Shown: positions 6,078 to 12,960, counted from the first letter of the stretch. The stretch: 17,488 bases of DNA from JAIQET01 sp035542575 (GCA_035542575.1 DATKLE010000043.1:1-17488); one strand, 5' to 3'. Program-made: numbers and translations. Notes: generated from the sequence alone by a model not told the origin.

Positions 6078-6366
6078 GTTGCGTCCTTCTACGGCGGCCT
6101 CTTTTTCTTACTCAGGCAAAGGAGCACTTGCGCAGCCAAAGGACGGCGTCACATGCCGGTGTGACAAGCAGTCGTATAACTATATGGAAAGTAAAGATTT
6201 ATTGGGGTCCGGGGCGGCTGGCTGCACAGCCCGTGCTACTAACCCGGCCCCTGCCACATGCACAATCCTGCACATTGAATGCAGGCAGCGAACCACCCTC
6301 CTGCATCTCCGCCGTGCCGCAGGAGTTCGAAGTTCCGGGTCTGAAGTCCGAGGTGCGAAGCCCGGT

Positions 6367-7119
6367 TCAGGAATTCCCCGCTACCGTGCGCAGCTTCCCG
6401 GGCAGGAAGTGATAGGGCGGCCACGGCCCACTGATCAGCAGTTCACAATTCTTTAACTGCTTGGCGGCGCTGTTGTAACGGTTCTGATACTTCTCCACAT
6501 GCTTGGAATCGATCAGGTGGGCAATGTCAATCAGCATGCCGTTGGCATCCACCCGCTTGCAGCTGACCTCTTCCTCGAGGGGATTGAAGAGCTTGTGGAC
6601 CTGCACCGACAGCGCCCGCGCCTTGGTCTGGCGCTCGCGGTCTTTGGACGCTTTCTCCCGCAGCTTGGCTAGGTACTCGCTGCCGACGGTGTCGGGCAAA
6701 GTGACGTCGCTCACGGCACTGCTGAGCGTGCCATCACCACGCACCAGCACCTTGAGGTGCATCTCGGCTTTGCCCCGCAGCCGGGCCACGCTCTGCCCGA
6801 AGGCCCGCCGGTTGGCCCGCACCGCCTGGCGCAGAGCCTCGTCGGTCTCAAAGATGGTACCAAAGCGGAACGGCAGGACCGTCCCATTACGGAAGCACAC
6901 GCTTACCACCCGAGCGTGCTCCAAGACATTCTTCTCTTCCAGGCTGCCCCCACCGTTGTGGTCGTATTCGCTGACCACCACCGCGAATTCTCCGCTGGGA
7001 TAACTGAAAACGGCGGCTCCATTTACCCCCTGAATGCCATCCAGAAGAAAGGGGCGGCGGGTGCGGGCTCCATTGGTGAGGGTTTGTTGCTCAGTGAGGC
7101 AGTAAGCGTACCACGCCAT
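6367..7119 (-). CDS. GvpF/GvpL family protein (orphan)
   Basis: A 250-residue protein of the gas vesicle GvpL/GvpF family. Signature parts are the N-terminal WYAYCLTE strand, the LPFRFGTIF motif (82-90) with a preceding hypervariable loop, the AEMHLKVLVRG strand (118-128) and the C-terminal SGPWPPYHF motif (230-238). In gas-vesicle organisms these proteins bind the GvpA shell protein during assembly. No gvpA or other gvp gene is visible nearby, and isolated copies are known in non-floating soil bacteria where their job is unclear. GGAGAG precedes the ATG with suitable spacing. It stands alone with gaps of over 300 bases on both sides. Confidence 0.88.
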   Translation of the reverse strand: MAWYAYCLTEQQTLTNGARTRRPFLLDGIQGVNGAAVFSYPSGEFAVVVSEYDHNGGGSLEEKNVLEHARVVSVCFRNGTVLPFRFGTIFETDEALRQAVRANRRAFGQSVARLRGKAEMHLKVLVRGDGTLSSAVSDVTLPDTVGSEYLAKLREKASKDRERQTKARALSVQVHKLFNPLEEEVSCKRVDANGMLIDIAHLIDSKHVEKYQNRYNSAAKQLKNCELLISGPWPPYHFLPGKLRTVAGNS

Positions 7120-7471
7120 ATCGGTCTCTCTCCGAACCAGCCCAGGGCAAAAACTAGGCCCGGTAGTCGTGACAGTTGGCTACGGCTCTTGAACCTGTGG
7201 AAGAAAGGGCGGTACCACTGAGATCGGACGCTAACTGTCGCGTCCACTTTGCATCTTAACCCGGGCTGCAGGAAAAATGCAACCATTTCGTGGCAGAGGG
7301 CATCGTGCGGGGGGCGGGAAGGTTGTTGTGACCGAAGGTCATAAGAGGAGCGTGAGGTCACACCAGGCGACTCTTGCTGGTCAGGCGCTCTTGTGCGATC
7401 ACCCCCTGGGACAGCACGTGTGTGATCCCAATACACATGTCCCTTAGAAATACCTAGAACCCGGACAGGAC
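7120..7471. other. intergenic region, no gene seen
   Basis: No reading frame here has a family resemblance or plausible ribosome binding site other than that of the GvpF/L gene at its left end. It holds a perfect six-base hairpin GGACGC/GCGTCC (7226-7245), upstream of the GvpF/L start, and an inverted repeat GGGACA/TGTCCC with additional GTGT/ACAC pairing (7408-7443) just after the DUF1330 gene. I could not pick a convincing promoter. Confidence 0.5.
7408..7443 (-). terminator. weak terminator-like inverted repeat after the DUF1330 gene
   Basis: Arms GGGACA (7408-7413) and TGTCCC (7438-7443), with inner GTGT/ACAC pairing, begin 29 bases after the stop of the DUF1330 gene. No T-run follows on the minus strand, so the terminator role is uncertain. 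Confidence 0.3.
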
Positions 7472-7762
7472 TTAGAGCCCCTCCAAGAAGACTGCGTTCC
7501 CCCGCGATGCTGCCAGGCGCAGCGCTTTAAGCTCGCGATAGTCCTCTGAGTTATACCAACGCTGTGCCTGTTCGAAGCTGGGAAACTGGATGACCACGGG
7601 AAACGTAGGACACCACGTGCCCTCGGCCACCTCGGCCTTGCCGCCTGCCACCAGATATCGCCCGCCAAATTTTTCGACGACCGCTCCTACCCGCTTCTTG
7701 TAATCCTCCATCTTGACGGCGTCCGTGACTTCCAAAATGTCAACGAGAAAGTAAGCGACCAT
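7472..7762 (-). CDS. DUF1330 family protein
   Basis: A 96-residue protein with the ferredoxin-like dimeric alpha/beta barrel pattern of DUF1330: strand MVAYFLVDILEVTD, helix with MEDYKKRVGAVVEKFGGRYLV, then PVVIQFPSFEQAQRWYNSEDYRELKALRL and the C-terminal NAVFLEGL. The ordering 'FPS-A-WY-S-Y' is typical. The family is widespread and the biochemical role is unknown. AAGGA precedes the ATG at about ten bases. It appears to be a single-gene unit. Confidence 0.9.
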   Translation of the reverse strand: MVAYFLVDILEVTDAVKMEDYKKRVGAVVEKFGGRYLVAGGKAEVAEGTWCPTFPVVIQFPSFEQAQRWYNSEDYRELKALRLAASRGNAVFLEGL

Positions 7763-7889
7763 GGCTCTCGGTTCCTTTCGTGAAGAAGCGAGAATATAGC
7801 AAGTGGTCGGCTGCGTGGGGGAGCAGCACGAAAAAAGAAGGGGGCGAAGAATCTGGCCAACCCGCTGGAGATCTTTACCGGCTCAGACT

Positions 7890-8285
7890 CTAAGGATGAA
7901 CGTCCACGCCGCCGTGCACCGAGATCACCGGGCGGCGAACGATGATCCGCCCACGGTCGTCACGATAGTAGTAGTGAGTGCGGCCCTGATAGACGTAGGA
8001 GCGGCAGCCGTACTTCTTGGCCTGCCCGGGAGGCATGCCGCAGTTGCCCCATCCGGTTTTCTTGCCGTGGCTCCAGCCCGGGGGCACGTCACGGCCTCCG
8101 CCATAGGCGCGGTATTCGTAGCCGTCGTCGCGACGCTCCCACTTATCGTCATCATTAAATTTTTTGCTGGCGTGGGGATTGCCTTTTCCTCTGTCCTTAT
8201 CCTTGCCATGGTCCGCCATCAGGTTGGGTGTGCCCAGAGCCAGTGCGGCGATGAGGGCGAGCATGACGGCCAAACGTTTGTACAT
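7890..8285 (-). CDS. small secreted basic protein with PPG motifs
   Basis: A 131-residue exported protein: a signal peptide (MYKRLAVMLALIAALALGTP) is followed by a charged, low-complexity segment rich in D, K and G (about 25-58). Next come two related motifs, PPGWSHGKKTGW and PPGQAKKYG, then a Tyr/Arg-rich C-terminal domain (RTHYYYRDDRGRIIVRRPV). Two cysteines (NCG and GCR) could form a disulfide in the periplasm. The PPGW and positively charged patch is faintly like RcnB/periplasmic small proteins, but I do not assign a family. GGAGG six bases before the ATG makes the start secure. Confidence 0.75.
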   Translation of the reverse strand: MYKRLAVMLALIAALALGTPNLMADHGKDKDRGKGNPHASKKFNDDDKWERRDDGYEYRAYGGGRDVPPGWSHGKKTGWGNCGMPPGQAKKYGCRSYVYQGRTHYYYRDDRGRIIVRRPVISVHGGVDVHP

Positions 8286-8456
8286 GGATACCTCCGTGGT
8301 TAGGTGTGCAAACGGAATGCCGCGCGGGGTGGCTTAGTTTTCAGACGCTTACGTTCCCACAATGACGGAAGGGTTGTGTCGGAAGGTGCGTGGACAAAGA
8401 AGGTCTTACACGGTGCAGTGCAAGGCGCAAGGACTTCGTTCAGGGCAGGATGCGCT

Positions 8457-8482
8457 GTGGTTGACGCTTGAAGACCAACCAC
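8457..8482 (-). terminator. terminator-like hairpin after aroDE
   Basis: Arms GTGGTTG (8457-8463) and CAACCAC (8476-8482) pair perfectly. They lie 11 bases after the aroDE stop on the minus strand. No good T-run follows, so this is weak. Confidence 0.35.
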
Positions 8483-8493
8483 CGCCTGAACAC

Positions 8494-10047
8494 TCACTTC
8501 TTCGCGGCCCGTTCCTGCAAGGCCACGTTCACCACCCGCAGCATGTCGTCCCAGGGGGCGGGCTTACCGGTCCAGATTTCGAACTGGCGGGCGGCCTGGT
8601 GGACGAACATCTCGATGCCGGGAATGATGTCCGCACCGCGGGCGCGGGCCAGCTTCATCAGGCGGGTCTCCGGCGGGTCGTAAATCATGTCGAATAGGTA
8701 GCGGGTATTGATCTCGTTTTCCTTCAGCGGCGTCTCGCGGGTGTTGCCCATGCCCACCGGGGTGGCGTTGATGATGACGTCGAAGCGCATCTTCTTTAAG
8801 TCGGCGCGCTTCATCAGGCGGGCGCGAGCGGAGCGAGCCAGTTTCTGGGCAGGGCCCAGGCTGCGGTTCAAGATGTAAACTTCCGCGCCGCGCTCTTTGA
8901 GACCGTAGACCGCAGCGCGGGCAGCGCCGCCTGCGCCCAGCACCAGGATCTTGGCCTGCTCCAGCGCGAGGCGCTGCTCCAGCGGACGCACCACGCCCGC
9001 AGTGTCGGTATTGAAGCCGTACAGCTTGCCATCCTGCGCGCGCACCACCGTATTGCAGGCGCCGATCTTGCTGGTGTGCGAGTCGGTGTTGTCGAGATGC
9101 TTGAGGATGGCCTCCTTGTACGGCATGGTGACGGAGAGGCCGTGAATGGGAATATCGCGCACGCAGGCCAGCAGATCCTTGAGCGTCTTGGCGTGCAGGG
9201 CGAGATAAACTCCGTTCACGTTCTCGCGGCGCAGCGCGGCGTTCATGATGGCGGGCGAAAGCGAGTGAGCGACCGGATCGCCGGCGACGCCATAGACACG
9301 GGTGGCTGCGTCCACCTGCTCGATGCGGTAGGTGCTGCGCAGGTCCTGGGCGGTGACCTGGCCGGGAGCGGTCCTCTCGTCGGCGGTGACGGCCGCGAAG
9401 GTGAACACGCTGCCCGCGCGCACCCCCAGCAGGCGGCTGATAATGCCCTGTTCGCCCATGCAGACGCCGATCAGGGAGTGCCGGTCGCTGCGCTTCTCCA
9501 GAAACTTCATCATCACCACGTTGTCGTAGAGCGTGGTGGCGGTGGAGACGATCTTGTAGAAGTCCGCCGGAATGGTGCCCATCTTCTCCAGCGTCTCTTC
9601 CAGTTTCCGGGTGGCGCGGAAGTCGTGGTAAGAAAGGATGAGCGCGGCGCCGGCGCGCAGGCGTTGCACTTGCTCCGGCTTCGATCGCTGCGCGCTCTGC
9701 AACTCCAGGTCAATCAACTGACAACCCGCCGCCGCAGCCTTGGCCAGTACCTCCAGTTGGGCCTTCAGGGACCCCCGAAACCTCCCCCCGTTGGCGGCGC
9801 GGCGGCAGGTGGCAATGGCCACCACATGGGGGTGATAATCGGTGAACTTTCGGATCCGAGGCAACGCCAGGGCCGGGCGGGCGAGGTAGTCCAAGCGAAA
9901 CTCCAGGAAGGTGTTATCGCGCACCAAGGCCTCGGCCTTGTCCACCATGTCGGCGGCATCGGCGCCGGTGACGGCCACACACACCCGCGGCAGCCGCAAG
10001 GGCAGCAGGCGGGAAGCGTAACTGTTCACCGCGCTGGGGATGGACAT
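8494..10047 (-). CDS. aroDE: bifunctional 3-dehydroquinate dehydratase (type I) / shikimate dehydrogenase
   Basis: A 517-residue fusion carrying shikimate pathway steps 3 and 4 (3-dehydroquinate to 3-dehydroshikimate to shikimate, with NADPH). Residues about 19-235 are a type I dehydroquinase: LEFRLDYL (48-55), the general-base region SYHDF with H141, and the Schiff-base lysine K165 in FYKIVSTA. Residues about 250-517 are AroE: substrate-binding SLSPAIMN (262-269), catalytic K311 in VTMPYK, D348 in NTDTAG, the NADP-binding GAGGAARAA loop (371-379) followed by NRS, and NATPVGM. Fusions in this order are known from plants, acidobacteria and some others. There is no Shine-Dalgarno site before the ATG; the predicted promoter puts the start only about nine bases from the transcription start. 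Confidence 0.96.
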   Translation of the reverse strand: MSIPSAVNSYASRLLPLRLPRVCVAVTGADAADMVDKAEALVRDNTFLEFRLDYLARPALALPRIRKFTDYHPHVVAIATCRRAANGGRFRGSLKAQLEVLAKAAAAGCQLIDLELQSAQRSKPEQVQRLRAGAALILSYHDFRATRKLEETLEKMGTIPADFYKIVSTATTLYDNVVMMKFLEKRSDRHSLIGVCMGEQGIISRLLGVRAGSVFTFAAVTADERTAPGQVTAQDLRSTYRIEQVDAATRVYGVAGDPVAHSLSPAIMNAALRRENVNGVYLALHAKTLKDLLACVRDIPIHGLSVTMPYKEAILKHLDNTDSHTSKIGACNTVVRAQDGKLYGFNTDTAGVVRPLEQRLALEQAKILVLGAGGAARAAVYGLKERGAEVYILNRSLGPAQKLARSARARLMKRADLKKMRFDVIINATPVGMGNTRETPLKENEINTRYLFDMIYDPPETRLMKLARARGADIIPGIEMFVHQAARQFEIWTGKPAPWDDMLRVVNVALQERAAKK

Positions 10048-10062
10048 GAGCGAGTCGGCGCG

Positions 10063-10091
10063 ATATTACAGGCGCGTAATTGCAGATGCAA
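10063..10091 (-). promoter_or_regulatory. predicted sigma-70 promoter of aroDE
   Basis: On the minus strand TTGCAT (10091-10086), a 17-base spacer and TAATAT (10068-10063) point to aroDE. Transcription would begin near 10056, leaving a leader of about nine bases with no room for a ribosome binding site, which matches its absence. Confidence 0.5.
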
Positions 10092-10155
10092 CAACGGATT
10101 ATGATTTTCCAGGCGAGAAACTTTTTAACGTATCGCGCATGACACCTGCGTAACC

Positions 10156-10184
10156 TTGACCCACCCTTACCCTCTTGTTACTGT
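10156..10184 (+). promoter_or_regulatory. predicted sigma-70 promoter of the duplicated secreted protein gene
   Basis: TTGACC (10156-10161), a 17-base spacer and TACTGT (10179-10184) point at the plus-strand gene at 10257. The leader of about 65 bases carries a GGCCGG-GTTT-CCGGCC hairpin (10226-10241) seven bases before the GGAGGT ribosome binding site. Confidence 0.5.
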
Positions 10185-10256
10185 CCGGCTGAAAGCCTTT
10201 TATTTGCTGCACTTAGCGGGGAGTCGGCCGGGTTTCCGGCCCATCTCGGAGGTAAC

Positions 10257-11231
10257 ATGAAGAAAACAGGACTGTTTCTGCTGTTGTGGCTGACAGTCGC
10301 CGCGTATGCCCAGCAGACCGATCCCATGGCCACGGCCAACTCAGCAGACCAGGCCCAAACGCCCTCGGGCACGGCCTTCACCACCGTGAGCTTTCCCACC
10401 GAACGGGTCCAGACCCCAACCAACGCCGATATCTACTGCGCGGGTTTCATCAGCCAGCCGATGCCGAACGCCAATTATGTAGCTGGTGGGCTTGAGAGTC
10501 CCTATTCCACCAAGTTCGTCAATGGCGACATCGTGTATCTGGCCGGCAGCGGCTATCAGACTGGCCAACAGTACGCCATCATTCGCGAACTGCGCGATCC
10601 CAACCAATACGAGCTGTTTCCCGGCCAGAGAGCGCTTCTGCGGGCCAGTGGTCAGCCGTACGCCGAGTTGGCGCGGGTGCGCATTGTGGATACTCGCAGC
10701 AAGATGGCCATTGCCAATGTCGAATTCAGTTGTGATCCGGTGAATCCGGGCGACATCGCCATTCCTTATGCCGAGAAACCTCCCATCGCGTTCCATGCCC
10801 CGCTGCGCTTCGATCGTTATGCGCCGCCCAACGGAAAAGCCAGCGGCCGCATTCTGATGGCGAAGGACTTCGATTCGGAGTTGGGTACCGGGGCGAAGGT
10901 GTACATGAACATCGGTGCCAACCAGGGCCTGAAAGTTGGCGACTATGTGCGCGCCGTCCGCTCTTACAGCGCCGTGCTCAATGATCCGGTTGATTCCCTC
11001 TCATTCAAGGCTTCTACCGCGGAGGACACACAAAAGAATCCGCCCAGCATCGAACCCACCATGCTGACCACCGGCAAAGGGCCGGCCATCCATGTGGCTG
11101 ACCTGCCGCGCCGCGCTGTGGGTGAGATCGTCATTCTCAGCACCACCCCAAACACCGCCACCGGCATGATCGTTTTTTCCCTGGAAGACATGCACGTTGG
11201 CGACGGAGTGGAGCTCGACGAACAGCAATAG
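10257..11231 (+). CDS. secreted protein of unknown function with an apparent internal duplication
   Basis: A 324-residue exported protein: signal peptide MKKTGLFLLLWLTVAAYAQQ (cleavage likely after AYA), then a Ser/Thr/Pro-rich linker. The body seems to hold two copies of one beta-rich domain. Copy 1 (about 90-172) has GDIVYLAG, TGQQYAIIRELRDP, then ARVRIVDTRSKMAIANVEFS and PGDIAIPY. Copy 2 (about 212-322) has GAKVYMNIG, KVGDYVRAVRSY, then GEIVILSTTPNTATGMIVFS and VGDGVELD. The Gx3GxxYxVxR ... xGDxV pattern is like the C-terminal domain of FlgT-type and other envelope proteins, but I make no assignment. Two cysteines, C61 and C159, could pair. GGAGGT precedes the ATG; an intrinsic terminator follows. 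Confidence 0.82.
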   Translation: MKKTGLFLLLWLTVAAYAQQTDPMATANSADQAQTPSGTAFTTVSFPTERVQTPTNADIYCAGFISQPMPNANYVAGGLESPYSTKFVNGDIVYLAGSGYQTGQQYAIIRELRDPNQYELFPGQRALLRASGQPYAELARVRIVDTRSKMAIANVEFSCDPVNPGDIAIPYAEKPPIAFHAPLRFDRYAPPNGKASGRILMAKDFDSELGTGAKVYMNIGANQGLKVGDYVRAVRSYSAVLNDPVDSLSFKASTAEDTQKNPPSIEPTMLTTGKGPAIHVADLPRRAVGEIVILSTTPNTATGMIVFSLEDMHVGDGVELDEQQ

Positions 11232-11260
11232 GTTTCATCGCCACGCAGCAGACCTATTCG

Positions 11261-11291
11261 GGGAGGAGTGAAAACTTCTCCCTGATTTTTT
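11261..11291 (+). terminator. intrinsic terminator of the secreted protein gene
   Basis: GGGAGGAG (11261-11268) pairs with CTTCTCCC (11275-11282) with one G-U wobble around a TGAAAA loop. It is followed by TGA and six T. It lies 29 bases after the stop. Confidence 0.8.
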
Positions 11292-11607
11292 GTCCAGCTG
11301 AATTGAGACAGTCGTTGCGTCTGGTCCACGCACCCGTGAGCGGGGTGAAGGCAGGCTGTAAAACGATCACCGCAGGAGAATGTGAGGATTCCCGGGAATC
11401 TGCGAGCCCAATACCAGCAACCCGACGATCAGAACCACGAGTTCCATAACACCCCCTCGCTGAACCTGTCTTGCAACAATACAACAGGTTTCTTCGCGAC
11501 ACCAACATTACTTATGTGCCACGCGAACCTGTCTTGTGACCCACATGGTGAGATGCGCTCGCGACCAGAAAGGATTGCACATCTGCCGACCAGCTGGGTC
11601 CCGGCCG
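11292..11607. other. rest of the gap between the secreted protein and AMMECR1 genes
   Basis: Apart from the 26-codon ORF, this gap holds a perfect 14-base palindrome GATTCCCGGGAATC (11387-11400, inside that ORF), an inverted pair AACCTGT/ACAGGTT (11463-11469, 11484-11490) and a 12-base direct repeat GAACCTGTCTTG (11462-11473, 11525-11536). No other gene is seen. Confidence 0.5.
11367..11447 (-). CDS. candidate 26-residue single-pass membrane peptide
   Basis: An ATG at 11447 (minus strand) is preceded by a strong purine-rich GAGGGGG site seven bases away and opens 26 codons ending in TGA at 11367. The peptide starts MELVVLIVGLLVLGSQIPG: one acidic residue, then 12 consecutive hydrophobic or glycine residues, a Gly-Ser-Gln break and a short polar tail ending in Arg. 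That is the profile of a small membrane protein with one short helix. It sits alone in the gap between two genes, on the same strand as AMMECR1 upstream. A weak promoter (TTGGTG, 18 bases, TATTGT) can be read further upstream. I know no family for it. Confidence 0.5.
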   Translation of the reverse strand: MELVVLIVGLLVLGSQIPGNPHILLR

Positions 11608-12255
11608 CTAGCCTTCTGCTCCCTGATCTCCGAATACTTCTGCGGTGAACGCCTCGAGCTTTGCGCCCTTCTGCCAGGCATTCACCGGCAATCCGGCTTT
11701 GCGGCAGGTATGTTCGAGAAAGGTGATGCGATCCCATCCGTGCTCCGCCGGCACCTGGGGTAGGAGCAGGCCGCGATGGGAGCCCAGGCTTACCAGCAAT
11801 CCGTGGCGTCCTATCTCCACTTCTTCCGGCTGGATCGGTTTGAGGGGAGAGAGGATGCTGAGGGAGACCGCCAGCTCCGGAAGTTCTTCGCGAGTGACCG
11901 GCCAGAAGCGCGTATCCTCCAGCGCGGCCGACCGCGCGGTTTCGGCCACCGTCTGAAAGAGCGGATGGACAGGAAGCACGTATCCCACGCAACCGCGCAA
12001 ATCGCCCCGGTGGTAAATGGTGGTGAAGGCGCCCCGCGGCTGGGCCAGGTGTGGCGAAGGAGGGGTGGGAGAGTGTGGCCGTCCCTCCACGGCCGCCGCG
12101 ATGGCTTCGTGGGCCAGCTTCAACAACAGGGCGCGTTCTTCCGAAGAGAACTCCTGAGCGGCGGTGGAGGTCCGGGCTTCCCCGCCTGCATTTTCAGGCT
12201 TGGGGCTGCACACCGAGCGGGAATCGCGAGAGGGATCTTCAGGTGACGGGGACAT
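11608..12255 (-). CDS. AMMECR1 domain protein (AmmeMemoRadiSam system protein A type)
   Basis: A 215-residue protein with a disordered N terminus (about 1-36) and a full AMMECR1 domain. It carries the family hallmark LRGCVG (86-91) after FTTIYHRGD, then TRFWPVTREELPELAVSLSILS, GLLVSLGSHRGLLLPQVPAEHGWD, and FLEHTCRKAGLP. In many prokaryotes AMMECR1 is encoded with a Memo-like protein and a radical SAM enzyme; neither is visible here, though they could be elsewhere. The molecular function is unknown. GGAGG precedes the ATG. The start overlaps the end of pgsA by 17 bases, so the two are translated from one message. Confidence 0.92.
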   Translation of the reverse strand: MSPSPEDPSRDSRSVCSPKPENAGGEARTSTAAQEFSSEERALLLKLAHEAIAAAVEGRPHSPTPPSPHLAQPRGAFTTIYHRGDLRGCVGYVLPVHPLFQTVAETARSAALEDTRFWPVTREELPELAVSLSILSPLKPIQPEEVEIGRHGLLVSLGSHRGLLLPQVPAEHGWDRITFLEHTCRKAGLPVNAWQKGAKLEAFTAEVFGDQGAEG

Positions 12256-12898
12256 CGCGCTTCCTCCGTCGGCTCAGGACGAAGGCCCGGCGGCGACGCT
12301 TGACCACCTGCCGGTCGATCTTTGACCAGAAGGCGGCAAAGTAATCGATGGCCGATACCAGCGAGAGAAACACCATAAACCAAATAGCGACGCGTGCGAT
12401 CCAGTGCACCGGGAAGACGTAGTTCCCATACACCGGCCACTCTTTCCAGCGATGGTCGAGGATGGCGGCCACCACGGAAACAATCTGCACCAGCATCTTG
12501 AATTTGCCCAATTCGCTGGCTTCGATGGTGAAGCCTTCGGAGGCCGCGATGGAACGCAGGCCGCTCACCAGGAACTCGCGTCCGATGATAACTACCGCCA
12601 TCCACGCCGGCACCAGACTGGGATTGAACTGCACCAGGGTCACAAAGGCGGCAGCGATCAGAAGCTTGTCGGCCAGCGGGTCGAGCAGCATGCCCATGGT
12701 GGTGATCTGCCCGCGCCGCCGCGCCAGGTATCCGTCAATGCCATCGGTGATCGAGGCCGCGATAAACAAGGCCGAAGCCAGCAGTTCCTTCTCGCCCGCC
12801 GTCGCGGCAAAGCGATTGGTGGACAGAATCCAGATCAGCAGCGGGATGCTGAAGATGCGGGTGAGCGTGATGGAATTGGGCAGATTCACCGCGGACAC
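12239..12898 (-). CDS. pgsA: CDP-diacylglycerol--glycerol-3-phosphate 3-phosphatidyltransferase
   Basis: A 219-residue membrane enzyme that makes phosphatidylglycerol phosphate, the committed step to phosphatidylglycerol and cardiolipin. The CDP-alcohol phosphotransferase motif D-x2-DG-x2-AR-x8-G-x3-D-x3-D is complete: D52, D55-G56, A59-R60, G69, D73, D77. The N terminus (NLPNSITLTRIFSIPLL) is the typical PgsA start with its first membrane helix; further helices are around 38-50, 81-107, 135-148 and 165-188. The Arg/Lys-rich tail (about 200-216) is longer than usual. The start is GTG at 12898 with only a weak ribosome binding site; a GTG three codons in is an alternative. The AMMECR1 gene overlaps its end. 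Confidence 0.93.
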   Translation of the reverse strand: MSAVNLPNSITLTRIFSIPLLIWILSTNRFAATAGEKELLASALFIAASITDGIDGYLARRRGQITTMGMLLDPLADKLLIAAAFVTLVQFNPSLVPAWMAVVIIGREFLVSGLRSIAASEGFTIEASELGKFKMLVQIVSVVAAILDHRWKEWPVYGNYVFPVHWIARVAIWFMVFLSLVSAIDYFAAFWSKIDRQVVKRRRRAFVLSRRRKRDVPVT

Positions 12899-12930
12899 GC
12901 ATCGCCGTCTCAGGCGTCGGCGAGACTTAA

Positions 12931-12960
12931 ATTATCCTCCAGCCTGAACTGGGAAAGCAA
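12931..12960 (-). promoter_or_regulatory. predicted promoter of the pgsA-AMMECR1 operon
   Basis: On the minus strand TTGCTT (12960-12955), an 18-base spacer and GATAAT (12936-12931). The -10 is good, the -35 weak. A small stem GTCTC/GAGAC (12907-12926) lies between it and the GTG. Confidence 0.4.

Larger units (their letters stand above)
5956..6366 (-). other. gap with candidate structured RNA before the M28 gene
   Basis: No recognisable protein gene lies between the GvpF/L gene and the M28 gene. On the minus strand I see, in order: an inverted repeat with GC arms (6251-6243 with 6213-6204), an AT-rich stretch (about 6204-6176) suitable for a promoter, a hairpin GTCACA/TGTGAC (6165-6148), long-range complementarity GTCCTT/AAGGAC (6144-6139 with 6088-6083), the nine-base hairpin at 6034-6012, then the terminator. 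The part 6300-6366 consists of short GAAGT/CCGAGG-type units without coding signal. No known riboswitch class fits. Confidence 0.45.

Noticed and set aside
6107..6144. CTCAGGCAAAGGA on the plus strand, like the 3' core of a glycine riboswitch
   Set aside because: The conserved inner part of the aptamer is missing and no plus-strand gene follows for four kilobases.
7023..7436. A 137-codon minus-strand frame upstream of and overlapping the GvpF/L gene
   Set aside because: No ribosome binding site, no domain, and it overlaps the well-supported GvpF/L start in another frame.
9076..10104. A 342-codon plus-strand open frame
   Set aside because: It is fully antisense to aroDE and rich in Gly, Ala, Arg and His with no domain.
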